Shown: piece after piece, positions 1 to 12,370 of the stretch
Layout of the letters: every line of letters begins with the position of its first letter
How positions within the stretch are numbered: position 1 is the stretch's first letter
Source of the DNA: Achatina immaculata
Lineage: Eukaryota; Mollusca; Gastropoda; Stylommatophora; Achatinidae
Direction of reading: 5' to 3'
Assembly: GCA_009760885.1 (NCBI GenBank)
Contig: CM019713.1
Coordinates: 80,351,086-80,415,085 of the forward strand
Length of the DNA: 64,000 bases
Program-made: the position numbers and the translations under genes
Notes under the pieces: model-generated
What the model was told of the DNA's origin: nothing
Database searches by the model: none
Seen by the model: the letters and a program-made list of their open reading frames with translations, nothing else

Positions 1-650
1 CTCCCAGATACGAGAGACAGACACATCAGTTCTATTTGTAGACGCAAAGTCTCTTCTTGAGTGGTAGAAGATGTGTTTCCTTATTTGTAATATGAGCTGT
101 ATGTTTGTCATCCATACGTTTTACTGCTCGTGTTTAGAGTGAATAAAGTCTTTTCATGTTTGTCATGGAACAACCATCTCAAACTGTGGAACAGTTAGTC
201 CAAATGTGTTTGTATCTGTGATATGTAGTATATATCAAGAAAACGTTTAATTTGAGTAAATTCGTAAACTTTTTGTGCAGTGAGTTTGGTTAGATTGTCT
301 ACATGGTGATTCCTGCTGAGCTGGTGGTCAATCATGAAGCCTAGAGTTTTGTGTTCAATAACATGTTCAATATCTGTGAAGTTCAAGCATGTAGTGTTAT
401 TATTGGTGAATTTGTTAATTTCTGTCTTGTCGTAAAAAGCATTGATCTTGTTTTGCTGGTGTTTATGAGCATTCTATTGTTGTTGCTCCAATTAATTAGA
501 TTGCTCATTTCAAATTGAAGAGTTGACTCAATGTTAATACAGTCATTGTCACTAGTGCAGTCACGAGTTAAAAAGTCACAATATATTTTTTTTAGATGAA
601 GTAGAAGATCATTGATGTAGATGGTGAAAAGGAGAGCACCAAGCTTTCTC
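1..650 (-). pseudogene. Decayed CR1/L2/jockey-like LINE reverse transcriptase fragment
   Basis: Read on the minus strand, this stretch gives broken pieces of a non-LTR reverse transcriptase: GALLFTIYINDL near 560-640, then NNRMLINTSKTRSM, and a 63-residue open piece (195-386) with LGFMIDHQLSRNHHVDNLTK and FTQIKRFLDIY. These match the order of the RT region after the catalytic box in CR1/L2/jockey-type elements. The expected FADD box is degenerate (CDFLTRDC). Stops and frame changes separate the pieces, so no enzyme is made. It differs from the RTE-like families elsewhere in the window. The left end is cut by the window edge. Confidence 0.6.
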
Positions 651-974
651 TCACCGGTACATGCCAGTCAGACGTTGGTCGTCATTGTTTTCCACAACCA
701 TCTATCTTTTGATGCTTCTATAAGATGTGTGTTGGCCATGCTGCATGCCGATATTTCAGACCTCCATGTATCTTGTTGCCTTTTCGTTTTCCTTTCTCCT
801 TTTGTCCCTCCATTTTTTTTCGAGTGTCACTAGGTTTTCCAGTTTGTCCCGACTTTTCTAAATTTGTCCTACAAATGTGAATTGTTGTGTTCTGAATTAT
901 GCTATAATTTCTGACTTATGTCCAGTCTCACTTAGAACTTCTTCATTTGTTTTCTTGGCTGGTACACAACTTGG
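651..974. other. No recognisable feature
   Basis: AT-rich sequence with short open frames only. I see no domain, repeat or RNA gene here. Confidence 0.4.
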
Positions 975-1033
975 TCCCAAAATATTTAAATTGCCATCCC
1001 TGTTGGGCGAAAGCCCCAGGGTAGGAAACGCTG
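975..1033. mobile_element. Possible hAT-like terminal fragment
   Basis: The segment ends in GGTAGGAAACGCTG and contains a GGGCGAAAGCCCC hairpin. It resembles the right end of the 221 bp element at 46825-47045, which ends GGTGGGAAACACTG after GGGGGCTTTGCCCC. CAGNGTTTCCC-type termini are common in hAT transposons. No matching left end or 8 bp duplication was found here, so this is probably a broken copy. Confidence 0.35.
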
Positions 1034-1267
1034 GTCTAAATACATTTTCTCTTTGAACCTCAGTATAAACATAAAGTTACTATATACGTAATAGCCAGAT
1101 GTTGTTACAAAGGTATTTCATAAAATTACCATATTTACCTGTCAGCATGTTTTTTTTTTTTTTGGTTCCCGAAAACTTTGCATCTTGATTAGATCATGTA
1201 TCCCTTTAGAGTCAGTCAGTGGAATGTGCATATGATGAATTATCCAACAGATGTGTATTAAATATGT

Positions 1268-1405
1268 TGTTGTGACAGAGTTTAAACAGCGACATGTTTG
1301 TACATCTTGCTTTGATGGAGGTTAAACAGCGACATCATCGTAGATATTTGTTGTGGTGGAGGTTAAAGAGCGACATAATCATACATCTTGCTGTGATGGA
1401 GGTTA
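1268..1405. repeat. Short tandem repeat, about 40 bp unit, about 3.5 copies
   Basis: GTTAAACAGCGACAT recurs at 1281, 1321 and 1362 with small differences, followed each time by a CATCTTG- or TTGTTG-like block and GATGGAGG. Confidence 0.7.
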
Positions 1406-1510
1406 GCCCACTCATTCAAGCATGAGGCAGGAAAGAATTAAATTGTGGTGTGCATGAAACTGAATGTTACTAAATAAGACCTAAGCTGACTTTCAGTTAT
1501 TGCACAAATA

Positions 1511-1855
1511 ATGCATATTTTTCACATGCAAATTCCTTTCATGTACAAAAAGTGCACAGTTCTGACAAACAAGTGCATATCTGGTCACGAAAAGTCCAAA
1601 AATGAACAGTATGTGCATAAACGTGGTCACCAATGTCGTAGATCAGATCAGAAAATGCGTAGATCTAGTCACCAAACACACACACACACATCTGACTATA
1701 AAATAGATAAATTTGAAAACCAAGTACATAGATCTTGCCACAAAATGTCTAGATCTGTTCGTAAAGCTTGCAAAACTGATAATCAAGTGTACACACCTGA
1801 CCAACAGGTTTTAGTCATCAAGCTAGCAAATCAAGCAAGTCTCAGAATGCACTGA
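1511..1855 (+). repeat. Degenerate short-period repeat with an incidental 114-codon open frame
   Basis: AAATGCGTAGATCTAGTCACC-like blocks recur about every 30 bp with much divergence and an internal (CA)n run. The open frame is rich in His, Lys, Arg and Ser and matches no domain I know. The repetitive DNA explains the frame better than a protein does. Confidence 0.4.
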
Positions 1856-2009
1856 TTTGGTCAACAAATGACTTATTCTGCAGTCAGTTTCAGTAACATC
1901 ACGTGCGGTTTCCAGCATCTCTTTTAGTTAAACAGCTACATGAAGATATCTTGTACACTGATGTTCTGTTGATTTTATACACTAAATCTGTTACATGATT
2001 ACAAGTGGC

Positions 2010-2312
2010 TGTTGAAATGTCTCACGTAATATACCTTGATCAGGTCTGCTAGAGAGCATGAAAGAGGATAGACAAGCAGGGATGGCCTATACGGAAGCAC
2101 TGAAAGGGACAATAGGTCCACAAAAGTTAGACCTAGACAACTGAGGCGCGACAACTTAGAAGAAGATCTAAGCTCTGGGACTCAACAAATTAAACAAAAA
2201 GAAAAGACCAAGGACAGAGAGGAATGGAGGCGGGTGTTGTCTGCAGCAGTGAGGCCCAGTGGCTTGTAAAGCTGCTGAATTCAGCATCTGCCTGTAACAG
2301 AAGAAAGAGATA
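2010..2312 (+). pseudogene. LINE 3' coding end, family D-like
   Basis: The plus strand reads RPRQLRRDNLEEDL, then DREEWRRVLSAAV. That is the usual C-terminal layout of RTE-like reverse transcriptases (GRPRxRxxDN..., then a xxRxxWRxxL tail). It corresponds to the family D end at 50280-50440. Only the last 90 or so codons remain, with stops, as in strongly 5'-truncated copies. Confidence 0.6.
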
Positions 2313-2439
2313 TCTGCTGTCACCAAGCAGATAATAGCATCAACAAAAGTGCATTGGAATAGAAACCATTTTTTTTTTCATCTTGTCGTTATAAACGAGC
2401 AAACCTGTGGACACACACGTAGGTGCTACCAATATTTCA

Positions 2440-2975
2440 GCATCTTTTCAACCTCATCAAAGGATTTTATGCCTGTTAATTTGCCCTCTCTTAACAATGT
2501 CCTCTTCAGAGTTTCACTCGGTCTGCTTCTTTTTCTTCGGCCTGTTGTGTTCTACTTGATAGCTTGTTTTGGAATTCTCTGATTGTTTATTCAAATCACT
2601 GTGACCAACATATGTCCATCTGCTTTTCCTGATCACCCATGAGACTGGTTGTTGTTCGGTCATTTGCCTTATATCAGCATTGTTCTTGAATTCGTTTCAC
2701 TTGATACCGAGTATTTTCCTTAAGCATTGGTTTTCAAAAGAGTCTAATTTCTTGTTGATTTCTTTAATTGTTTTCCAGCTTTCGCGTGCATAAATGAGGG
2801 TGGATATTACATTTGAATTGATTAGTCTGAAATTGTTTTTTGTGCTTATAACTTTTGAATGTCATATGTTCTCCAGATTCTTGAATATCGATGCTGCTTT
2901 TGCAATTCTAACTCTAACTTCCTTTCTGGTGTCACAGTCTTGGTCTATGTGGCTGCCAGTTATAAAACTTGTAAT
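2440..2975 (-). pseudogene. LINE family A fragment (C-terminal part of RT ORF)
   Basis: On the minus strand it encodes broken pieces equivalent to the C-terminal third of the family A protein at 37219-39096, from the DTRKEVRVRIAKAASIFKNLENI block to the KLTGIKSFDEVE block. Many substitutions and frameshifts show an old copy. Both ends stop inside the coding region, so it is truncated at both sides or rearranged. Confidence 0.7.
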
Positions 2976-2999
2976 AGCCATTAATAAAAAAAAACAACA

Positions 3000-3260
3000 A
3001 ACTATGGTGGCTCGGGCATTCAGAGAGAATGTGAGAAGATAGACAAACAAAGATGGCCTACACAGTAGTTATGGAAGGGGATATACAAGAGAGGTAGACC
3101 TAGTCAACGATGGCGAGGCGGTCTAGAAGAAGATATACGAGCTCCTGGAATCGCCAAGAGATAAGATAAGGACATGAACAGAGGAGAAAGTTAACGTGTC
3201 TGCAATAATGAACCGGAATAGCTGGGAAAGTTGCTGGACTCAGCTGCTGCTCAAATAAGA
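3000..3260 (+). pseudogene. Second family D-like LINE 3' end
   Basis: It is homologous to 2010-2312: both contain an ATAGACAA..GGATGGCCTA block, then a block encoding RGRPSQRWRGGLEEDI. Stops are frequent and no tail is clear. The two D-like ends flank the antisense family A fragment, which points to repeated insertion in one small interval. Confidence 0.5.
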
Positions 3261-3512
3261 GGAAATTTTTATATTTTTATATGCCCCCCCCCCCTTTGTT
3301 TTTAGTTATCCATGTTCTTCTACATAAACGTATTGCCTTGTCACTTTCAGATCATGACATACCCATATATACTGTATGTAGTATCCATGACAATATATAC
3401 AAAATATTGCAAATTCTCTAAACAATTTTTGAACAAAAACGATTTTACGTTTAAGGGATTGTTTTAGTCGTAGAAAAGTAATTCTTCAATTTTTCTTTGT
3501 TACTAATTTTCG

Positions 3513-3612
3513 NNNNNNNNNNNNNNNNNNNNNNNNNNNNNNNNNNNNNNNNNNNNNNNNNNNNNNNNNNNNNNNNNNNNNNNNNNNNNNNNNNNNNNNN
3601 NNNNNNNNNNNN
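3513..3612. other. Assembly gap (100 N)
   Basis: Exactly 100 N, the usual placeholder for a gap of unknown size. It lies next to a tandem array. Confidence 0.99.
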
Positions 3613-3639
3613 ATATTACAAACATCCTCGTGGAAACAG

Positions 3640-4225
3640 ATACTGCACGGTCAGACATTGCTAATATTCCCATGAAAACAGAAACAAGTCAAAGCAGACA
3701 TTGCTAATATTCCCATGAAAACAGAACAAGTCAAAGCAGCATTGCTAATATTCCCATGAAAACAGAAATTAGTCAAAGCAGAGATTGCTATATTCGAATG
3801 AAAAAAGAAATAGTCAAAGCAGACATTGCTAATATTCTAATTAAAACAGAAACTATTCAAAGCAGACATTGCTAAGTTCCAATTAAAACAAACTAGTCAA
3901 GCAGACATGCTAATATTCATATGAAGACAGAAACCAGTCAAAGCAAACAATGCTAATATTCCCACCGAAGACAGAAACTAGACAAAGCAGACATTGCTAA
4001 TATCCCCAATGAAGACAGAAACTAGACAAGGCAGACATTGCTAATATCCCCAATGAAGACAGAAACTAGACAAAGCAGACATGGTAATATTCCCCAATGA
4101 AGACAGAAACTAGTCAAAGCAGACACTGATAATATCCCCAATGAAGACAGAAACTAGTCAAAGCACATTGATAATATCCCCAAATGAAGACAGAAACTAG
4201 ACAAAGCAGACATTGCTAACACTCA
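3640..4225. repeat. Minisatellite, about 43 bp unit
   Basis: Thirteen or so copies of a unit containing GCAGACATTGCTAATATTCCC and GAAGACAGAAACTAG. The copies differ by many single-base gaps. The array starts beside the 100-N gap, so its true length is unknown. Confidence 0.9.
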
Positions 4226-4509
4226 CATGGAGGAGTGTAGGACAGAAAACCAGACAGCCACTGACATCTCCAGTTGTAATGACAGAGCTACAGTAAAGCG
4301 CAATGATGCAAGAAACGAACAAACAAAAGCCTATAAACCAACTTAGACAAGTGCATCGTGGGTCACCTACACTGAAGAAGATGATGAGAAGACGGTATGT
4401 TTTTCTGGGCTGTAATAACGAAGGTCTTACTTAACTAAAGTTGAAGAAACGAATGTTTAGCTCAAATTGGCACTTGTTCAAGCGATGTTTTTATAGTTTG
4501 TTGTTACAT

Positions 4510-4662
4510 TTCTTGAAGCATGTTAAGTTCTGAAGCTTGATAACGATTTCTTGAAGAATGTTAAGTTTTAAAGGTTGGTAAAGATTTCTTGAAGAATGTT
4601 AAGTTTTAAAGGTTGGTAAAGATTTCTTGAAGAATGTTAAGTTCTGAAGACTGATAAAGTCT
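4510..4662. repeat. Tandem repeat, about 37 bp unit, 4 copies
   Basis: TTCTTGAAGAATGTTAAGTT recurs four times, separated by TTAAAGGTTGGTAAAGA-like sequence. Confidence 0.85.
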
Positions 4663-5168
4663 ACACTCGTGGACGATGTGATAAATTGATATTTTTTCTG
4701 AACTGGACATTGACAACTTAGAAATACTGGATAATGTTTGTTAGTTTTAGAAATAAAATACTACTATACATCAGCCATGAAAATTATTACTAATCTATGT
4801 TCAATTAATTAGACGATCTGTAAGACTAATTTCAGAGAAGATGGAACTAAGATTAAATAGCAAATTTAAAGTTTTACAGAAATGTGTTGCCTGTTATACT
4901 ATTGTGTTATAATTCGTTTTACACAATTTTTCTGCCTAGTTATTTTATTTGCTTATTTTATTGCTCCAAACATTGACATTCCTGACATGTAAGTCAGAGC
5001 TGGTTGAGAAAATACTTCTGTCTAAATTAGATGACAGAATCTGGAAGTTCCGCCGTCACTGGTAGAAGATACACTGGGGTTCTTGTGATGAAGAAACTGT
5101 GTGACCAAACTAAGGGGAGGAGCAAGTATAGGACAAGGAAATAAACGTCCAAGCTCTGCTTTCTATCT
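4663..5168. other. No recognisable feature
   Basis: AT-rich unique-looking sequence. No open frame longer than about 60 codons with a domain, and no repeat. Confidence 0.4.
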
Positions 5169-5174
5169 GTGCAT

Positions 5175-5470
5175 TCTGTGACTGAGTGTGTGTCTTTGTG
5201 TGTCATATATATGTGTATGTCACGTATGTGTGCATTTTATGTGTGTGTATGTCACTTATGTGTATTTTGTATGTGTATGTCACGTATGTGTGTATTTTAC
5301 GTATGTGTTTTATATGTGTGTGTCATTTATGCGTGTTTGTTATGCGTGTACATATGTCATGTAAGTGTATATATTATGTATATGTCTGTGTTTGTTGTGT
5401 TAACGCATATTTTGTAAGTAGGTATATAAACCATGTATGTGTGTATGTTAAGTCTGTTTGTGCCTGTGAG
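5175..5470. repeat. TG/TA-rich low-complexity array
   Basis: Imperfect repeats built on GTGTATGTCACGTATGTGTG. Open frames across it code only for Cys/Val/Met/Tyr-rich low-complexity peptide and are not taken as genes. Confidence 0.85.
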
Positions 5471-5764
5471 AACATATGTGCAGACACCTGGAAGCTACAT
5501 CTACGTTCAAAACCGGTTGTGTTTGTTTAGTATTGAAAGCAAGTCTAGACACGACTTCCAAGAACATGTCCTGTTCTAGTTTTGTGACGTTGCCAGGTCT
5601 TGGCTTCTGAGTACTGACAGTCTAAACAGTTAGACTTCTTAGAAAGCTAGGAACACACGTGTTTATTAACTGAGCACTCAGATGTGACTTTTTGGTTTAG
5701 GCTGATCCATACAACAACATACAGGACGAAGAAATAGGAAAAGTAGACCTGGTCTAAACGAACG

Positions 5765-6715
5765 TGTATGATACATAAAACATATGAGACAGGATAAAAG
5801 GAAAGAAGTTTTTATTTATCTCTTAATTTGTATGGTACATAACACATGAGACAGGATAAAAGGAGAGAAGTTTTTATTTATCTCGTAATTTGTATGGTAC
5901 ATAACACATGAGACAGGATAAAAGGAGAGAAGTTTTTATTTATCTCGTAATTTGTATGGTACATAACACATGAGACAGGATAAAAGGAGAGAAGTTTTTA
6001 TTTATCTCGTAATTTGTATGATACATAACACATGAGACAGGACAAAAGGAAAGAAGTTTTTTATTTATCTCGTAATTTGTATGATACACAACACATGAGA
6101 CAGGATAAAAGGAGAGATGTTTTTATGTATATCTTGAATTGTATGATACAGAACATATGAGATAGGATAAAAGGAAATACGTTTTTATTTATCTCGAGAA
6201 TTATATGATACACAACATATGAGACAGGATAAAAGGAAAAAGGTTTTTATTTATCTCGTGAGTGTGTATAATACATAACATATGAGACAGGATAGAAGGA
6301 AATAAGTTTTTATCTATCTCGTGAATTGTATGATACATATCATATGATACAGGATAAAAGGAAATAGGATTTTATGTATCTCGTGAATTGTATGATACAA
6401 AACACATGATGAAACGGGATAAAAGGAGAGACTATTTTATTTATCTCGTAATGTGTATGATACATAACATATGAGACAGGATAAAAGGAAAGACGCTTTT
6501 ATTAATATCGTAATCTGTATAATAAAAACACATGAGACAGGATAAAAGGAAAGAAGTCGTTATTTGTCTCGTGACTTATATGATACATAACACATGAGAC
6601 ATGATATACAGAAATAATTGGTTAATTATCTCGTGACTTATATGATACATAACAAATGGGACAGGATGTACAGAAAGAAGTCTTTATTTATCTCCTGACT
6701 GTTGAGTAGTTATGG
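5765..6715. repeat. Satellite, about 61 bp unit, about 16 copies
   Basis: Each unit has GATACATAACACATGAGACA, GGATAAAAGGAAAGAAG and TTTTTATTTATCTCGTAATT. Neighbouring copies near 5830-6060 are almost identical; copies toward 6700 are more diverged. Confidence 0.95.
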
Positions 6716-6759
6716 TCGAGTAATTGTCAATACACAGACGCTTCAAAAACAATTGTTAT

Positions 6760-8225
6760 ATGCGTGTAGAGTGTGATGATGCATGTTGGAGTATGATGAT
6801 TTGGTAGAGTGTGATGATGTATGGTGGAGTATAATGGTGTATGGTGGAGTGTAATGATGTAGTAGAGTGTGATGGTGTATGGTGGAGTATAATGGTGTAT
6901 GGTGGAGTGTGATGATGTATGGTGGAGCGTGATGATGCATAGTGGAGTGTGATGATGCATGGTGGATTGCGATGATGCATGGTGAAGTGTGATGATGCAT
7001 GGCGGAGTGTGATGATGTTTGATGGAGTATGATGATGCATGGTGGAGTGTGATTTTAAATGTTGGAGTGTGATGATGTATGGTGGAGTATGATGATGCAT
7101 TGTGGAGTGTAATAATGTTTGGTGGAGTGTAATGATGCATAATGGAGCGTGACGATGTTTGGTGGAGTGTGATGATGCATGGTGGAGTGTGATGATGTTT
7201 GGTGGAGCGTGGTTATGCATGGTGGAGTATGATGATGTTTGGTGGAATGTGATGATGCATGGTGGAGTGTGATGATGCATAGTTGAGTGTGATGATGAAT
7301 ACAGGAATGTGATGATGTTTGGCGGAGTGTAATGGTGTTTGGTTGAGTGTCATGGTGCGTGATGGAGTGTGATGGTGTTTGGTTGAGTGTCATGGTGCAT
7401 GATGGAGTGTGATGGTGTTTGGTTGAGTGTCATGGTGCGTGATGGAGTGTGATTGTGTTTGGTTGAGTGTCATGGTGCGTGATGGAGTGTGATAGTGTAT
7501 AGTGGAATGTAATGGGACATGATGGAGTGTGATGGTGCATGAGTGAGTGTGATGATGTATAGTGGAGTAAGATTATGGTGGCGTGTGATGGTGTGTAGTG
7601 TAGTGTGATGTTACATGTTAGAGTGTGATGGTGTATGGTGCAGTGTGATTGTCTATGGTGGAATGTGATGATGGTTGGTTGAGTGTGATATGCACGGTGG
7701 AGTGTGATATGCACGGTGGAGTGTGGAGATGTATGGTGAAGTGTGATGGTCTCTGGTGGAGTGTGATGATGTATAGTGGAATGTGACGATGTATAGTGAA
7801 GTGTGATGATGTTTGGTGGAATATGATATTTCGTGGTGGAGTGTGATGGTACGTGATGGAGTGTGATGGTGCATGGTGGAGTAGAATGGTTTATGGTCGA
7901 GTGGCATGATGTTTGGTGGGGTGTGATTATGTATGGTGAAGTTTGATGAGGTATGATGGAGTGTAATGATGTATGGTGGAGTGTGATTGATGGTGGTGTT
8001 GTGGAGTGTTATGGTTTATGGTGGAGTGTGACATTGTATGGTGGAGTGTGATGTTGTATATTGTAGTGTGATGATTTATGTTGGAGTGTGATTGTGTATG
8101 GTGGAGTGTGACAGTGTGTGGTGTAATGTGATGAGGTATAGTGGAGTGTGATGATGTATGGTGGAGTGTGACTGTATATAGTGGAGTGTGGTGTTGTATG
8201 GTGGAGCGTGGTTATGTATAGTGGA
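6760..8225. repeat. Minisatellite, 20 bp unit, about 70 copies
   Basis: Unit GATGATGTATGGTGGAGTGT with variants. Because 20 is not a multiple of 3, all three minus-strand frames read the same 20-residue His/Thr/Pro/Ile-rich cycle and stay open for up to 174 codons. Those frames are a product of the repeat, not genes. Confidence 0.95.
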
Positions 8226-8479
8226 ACGTTATAATAAAATAGTAAGACTAGGTGAGAAATGAGAATATAACACAAAAATCGAAACAAAAATAGCACACAG
8301 TTACTTGTTATATCCTTGCCTAATGTTACTTTCTCTTTTAATATATATACACGTTTAATTAAAAGTAATGGTTTTACTGTAGAGTTTGTATCAAACAGCC
8401 GTTTCAGCAGCAAAACTGATTGTTCACTCGCTTCTCCTGTGTTCTTTGTGAAAGAGTGTCGACTCTTGTTTGGTGAACC

Positions 8480-8925
8480 TTAATCACGACATTATTACGT
8501 ATCTCTACCTTAACCACAACTTTATTACGTATCTCTACCTTAAACACAACATTATTACGTGTCTCTACCTTAATCACAACTTTATTACATATCTCTACCA
8601 TAATCATGTCGTTATTACGTGTCTCTACTTTAATCACGACGTTATTACGTATCTCTACCTTAATCATAACTTTATTACGTGTCTTTACCTTAATCACAAC
8701 GTTATTACGTGTCTCTACTTTAATCACAACGTTATTACGTGTCTATACCTTAATCACAACGTTATTACGTGTCTCTACCTTAATCACAACGTTATTACGT
8801 GTCTCTACCTTAATCACGACGTTATTACGTGTCTCTACCTTAATCACGACGTTATTACGTGTTTCTACCTTAATCACGACGTTATTACGTGTCTCTACCT
8901 TAATCACGACGTAATTAAGTGTCTC
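8480..8925. repeat. Minisatellite, 30 bp unit, about 15 copies
   Basis: Units contain GTTATTACGTGTCTCTACC and TTAATCACGAC. The unit is a multiple of 3, so both strands show open frames made of a 10-residue repeat. Copies at 8740-8900 are the most uniform, which suggests recent expansion at that end. Confidence 0.95.
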
Positions 8926-9139
8926 TACACGGCCCACTCCAGCTGAGACTGCCACAGCCAAATCATTAATTGAGGAATATGATAGAGTAACTCGACTAAC
9001 AAACAATGGTAGTAACTAAGCGATAGACAACAAACTTGTTTATATTTCTTTCTCATTATTTCTTGAGTTACCTACCTTACACCACAATGACCGATTCGGA
9101 GGTTGGTGCCATTCTGTTACAGTAACTTAACACAAAAAG

Positions 9140-9425
9140 ATCAGTCTGTCATTTGCATCTCTCTTGCGGAAATTTGCCTCCATAATTGCTCTCCTGTAGG
9201 CCTTGCTGTTGTTGCCTCCATTCGCAGAATATCAACGATGTCTTGCAGCCGTCTTCACCTTGGTCTTCCTCTCTTTCTGTTTTCCTAGTATGTACACTTC
9301 CAAGACTGTCTTCTCTACATTCTCATGACAGAAATATTTGTCCAAAATATTTAACTTTTCTCTGTTTAATCTTCTTTACTACCTAACTTTTTCAGTATTA
9401 AGTTCTTGTATTATGGATAATCTTC
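9140..9425 (-). pseudogene. LINE family B 3' end fragment
   Basis: Its minus strand matches the last 90 codons of family B (compare 62830-63103): the block for ELNIDEGWL, the KYFGHIKRHD region and the GKRKRGRPKRRWLQDIVDD region, all with substitutions. The copy is 5'-truncated and older than the B copies at 40-63 kb. Confidence 0.7.
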
Positions 9426-9849
9426 CATTATTAAAAGGTTGCTAGATTATACATTAATCGCAAATCTTGGTTAAAATAATGAAAGAAATTCTCATATATG
9501 ATCAGAAACTGATGAACACTTGACAGCCATACTCCAGATATAATGACTTGATACGTTGAAATGAAGTCTTATTTTTTAACATTTCTCCATCAATGACTGC
9601 TTTGAGACAAGGGAAGATAATCAACATTTAACAGATTATCTGAGACGAAATAAAAAGATCGGGTTGTCTTTCTTGTGCTCTTTCCTACAATTTGTCAAGA
9701 ACCGAATTTTTTTTTTTTTTTTGGTTTAATTTCTGTTCCTTCATGTATCTCTTCAGATTTGCTTGTATTGATACCGTGTTAAGCTTTCTTTATCAGCTTT
9801 CTTTTCAGCGAATTTCAATGGTTCTAAGGACTGTTATTGTCGGAGATGA
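9426..9849. other. No recognisable feature
   Basis: AT-rich with a poly-T run near 9706-9722. No domain or repeat family recognised. Confidence 0.35.
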
Positions 9850-11325
9850 GGTGGAGAATTCGATCTACACTCCAACGGTGTGCGTCTCAAACAGCCTCTG
9901 ACAGTCAAGTCCAGCTCCTGGCCTTCCCGTGGCAGAACTGTTTAAACTGACAGGAGAAGGGGCGAGGGCGAATATCTGGTGCCTGAAAACCAGTTACTTA
10001 GGGTAGATGAGTGTCACGTTTGGTAGCTCACCTACTGCTGCTGGCGAGATTCTTCAACTGCAGTGCGTGGAACGGTGCTCCTCCCGGCCAATGAAAAAAG
10101 GTGCAAATGGGGTTGCCGCGCGGCATCACTGCGGAAAAGGTGCAAGAAAGGATAAAGAGAAGCACACACGCAAATCACGGCACCTCTGTTCTGGAGGTCG
10201 GCCACGTCCTGAGTGCAGTCATATCGGGTGAAATGCATGAACCGGCTTAACCAAGAGGTTAAGACACTGCTGGCGAGACTCTTCGAATGCCTCGCGTGGA
10301 GTGAAGCTCCTCCCGGTCAAGGAAGAAAATGCGGAAAAGAAATAAAGGTTTCTGTGCGGCGCCGATGTGAAAAGATGAAGGAAAGGATAAAGTGACGTTT
10401 AGTCGGTATGTCCAGTAGTATCGCTACGAGAGCTACAAATACCACGGCACCTCTGCTCTAGAGGTCGGCCACGTCCGACATACACCTACACTGGTGAAAT
10501 ATGCCTAAACCGGCACACACCAGGGATGGAACTTGATGGCCAGTCATGTCACACTACCTCCGCTCTAGAGGTCGGTCACGCCCGATATACACCCATACTG
10601 GTGAAATATGCCTACACCGGCTCATACCAGGGGTGAAACTTGAAGGCTAAGCATGTCGAGGTACCTCTGCTCTAGAGGTCGGTCACGTCCCAAACACGCC
10701 CATACTGGGAAATGCCTAAACCGGCTCAACCCAGAGGTGGAAGTCATTAGTGGCGAGGATTCATCCTCCTGGACAAAAGCTCCATCCTGGTCACAACTAG
10801 GAAGGGTAGCGGCCACGACCATAAAAAGCTGAAGTCGGAGACACTGGACCAGGGAAGTCTAGATAGGCTACCACCTCTCACTCGGCGGGGATATATGCGT
10901 ATCCTAATCACGCTGAGGTTTTCCGATGAGAAATTTCACCACTGGGCTGAATGGGCAACCACCTCTCACCCGGCGGTGATACACGGGTATCTCAAAATAC
11001 GTTGAGGTTTTCCTGTGAGAAAGTCCAACTCTGGCCTAGGTGGACTACCACCTCTCCCTCATCGGGGATATACTGATATCCAAAACACATCGAGGTTTTC
11101 CGGTGAGAAAGTCTAACTCTAGACTAAACTGGTGCAACGAAAACCACGGTGTCACGCAATCCCGCTTCTGAGACCCACCAAGAATAGAGGCTCAAGCCCT
11201 GAGATACTCTGAACATCTTGTGGTCCTCTCGGGGGACCACGGGACTTAACGAGGACCACAGGAGTAAATTCAGTTGGATCACAGGGGGTCTTTGTGGTAG
11301 AAGCGAACGAAGAAGAAGAAGTGAA
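9850..11325 (+). mobile_element. Modular non-coding retroelement with (GAA)n tail, copy 1
   Basis: Homologous over at least 1.3 kb to 31474-32772. Three zones of internal repeats are visible. First come two copies of a block starting CTGCTGGCGAG and holding CGTGGA..GGTGCTCCTCCCGG. Next are about three copies of a block around CTCTAGAGGTCGGTCACGTC and CCTAAACCGGCTCA. Last are about three copies of a block around ACCACCTCTCACCCGGCGG and GAGGTTTTCCGGTGAGAAAG. A unique 3' part ends GAACGAAGAAGAAGAAG. It has no RT or other long open frame. The strand is set by the 3' simple-repeat tail. Compared with copy 2 it seems to carry extra 5' sequence (from about 9850), so copy 2 would be 5'-truncated. I infer a non-autonomous element moved by target-primed reverse transcription. 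Confidence 0.7.
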
Positions 11326-11488
11326 TTTGATTGTTTGTTTAAAAGTAAGTTAAAACTCAAGAATCTCTGAAACTTGAAGTGAGAAGTTCATTCTCAGTAT
11401 AGAAGAATAACAGATAAAGAATGAATACTGAGGCAGAATTGTGTCTCTTATACTAAATTTAGAACAACCTTCACATTCAACGATATGT

Positions 11489-11492
11489 GAGT

Positions 11493-11527
<35 letters not shown>
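11489..11527. repeat. (GT)n microsatellite
   Basis: A nearly pure GT run of about 18 units. Confidence 0.95.
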
Positions 11528-11528
<1 letters not shown>

Positions 11529-11984
11529 ATGCATTGATTTACAAGTGTAAATGTTCGTTCTTGGCAAACACTTCAAGGAAATTATTTTTTTTTTATTTTG
11601 CTTGCAATAAAGCATTTCTGGTACTGGATGGTCAGTGCTTAGTTACAGGGGAGTGATAGAAGATGTCAGTACACAAGTAGGAAGCAGTATACTCACTCGT
11701 TCAACTTTTCAAACCATTACGGCCCATTTCTACAGACAAGACTTGTCTCCAATACTCCTTGTTCTTAGTCTTGCTCTGTCACTTGTCCACGCTGGGGACT
11801 TGGAGGTCTTCTCTGAGGTTGTCACTATTCTACTAGCCTGACTTTAAAAAATCTAAAAGCACTCAAGTGTAAGACTGAGAGGAAAGACTGAACATTTACC
11901 TCCACTTAACGGTTACAGGATTATGGTGACCTGGAATAGCTGTTCCAGATTTTTCCGGGCTGACGTCTCAGGCCACACTCCTAG
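11528..11984. other. No recognisable feature
   Basis: Contains a poly-T run and two short open frames without domains. I see nothing to annotate. Confidence 0.35.
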
Positions 11985-12370
11985 AGTGCTATACCTAAGT
12001 TAAACACAATAATTAGAGTATAGGTATACAACTCATACCTAAGTTAAACACAGTAAATAGAGTATAGGTATACAACTCATACCTAAGTTAAACACAATAA
12101 TTAGAGTATAGGTATACAACTTATACCTAAGTTAAACACAATAATTAGAGTATAGGTATACAACTCATACCTAAGTTAAACACAGTAAATAGAGTATAGG
12201 TATACAACTCATACCTAAGTTAAACACAATAATTAGAGTATAGGTATACAACTCATACCTAAGTTAAACACAGTAAATAGAGTATAGGTATACAACTCAT
12301 ACCTAAGTTAAACACAATAATTAGAGTATAGTTATACAACTCATACCTATGTTAAACTCAATAATTAGAT
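11985..12370. repeat. 44 bp satellite, block 1
   Basis: Units built from ACCTAAGTTAAACACAATAA, TTAGAGTATAGGTATACAAC and TCAT. Alternate units carry CACAATAATTAG or CACAGTAAATAG, giving a two-unit higher-order pattern at 12000-12300. Confidence 0.95.

Noticed and set aside
1511..1855. 114-codon His/Lys-rich frame as a secreted peptide gene
   Set aside because: No signal peptide, and the DNA is a degenerate 30 bp repeat.
5765..6715. CRISPR-like regular repeat
   Set aside because: No distinct spacers: the whole 61 bp unit is repeated, so it is a satellite. The setting is eukaryotic.
6727..7907. His/Thr/Pro-rich minus-strand frames up to 174 codons
   Set aside because: They are the 20 bp repeat read in each frame, with no start context or unique sequence.
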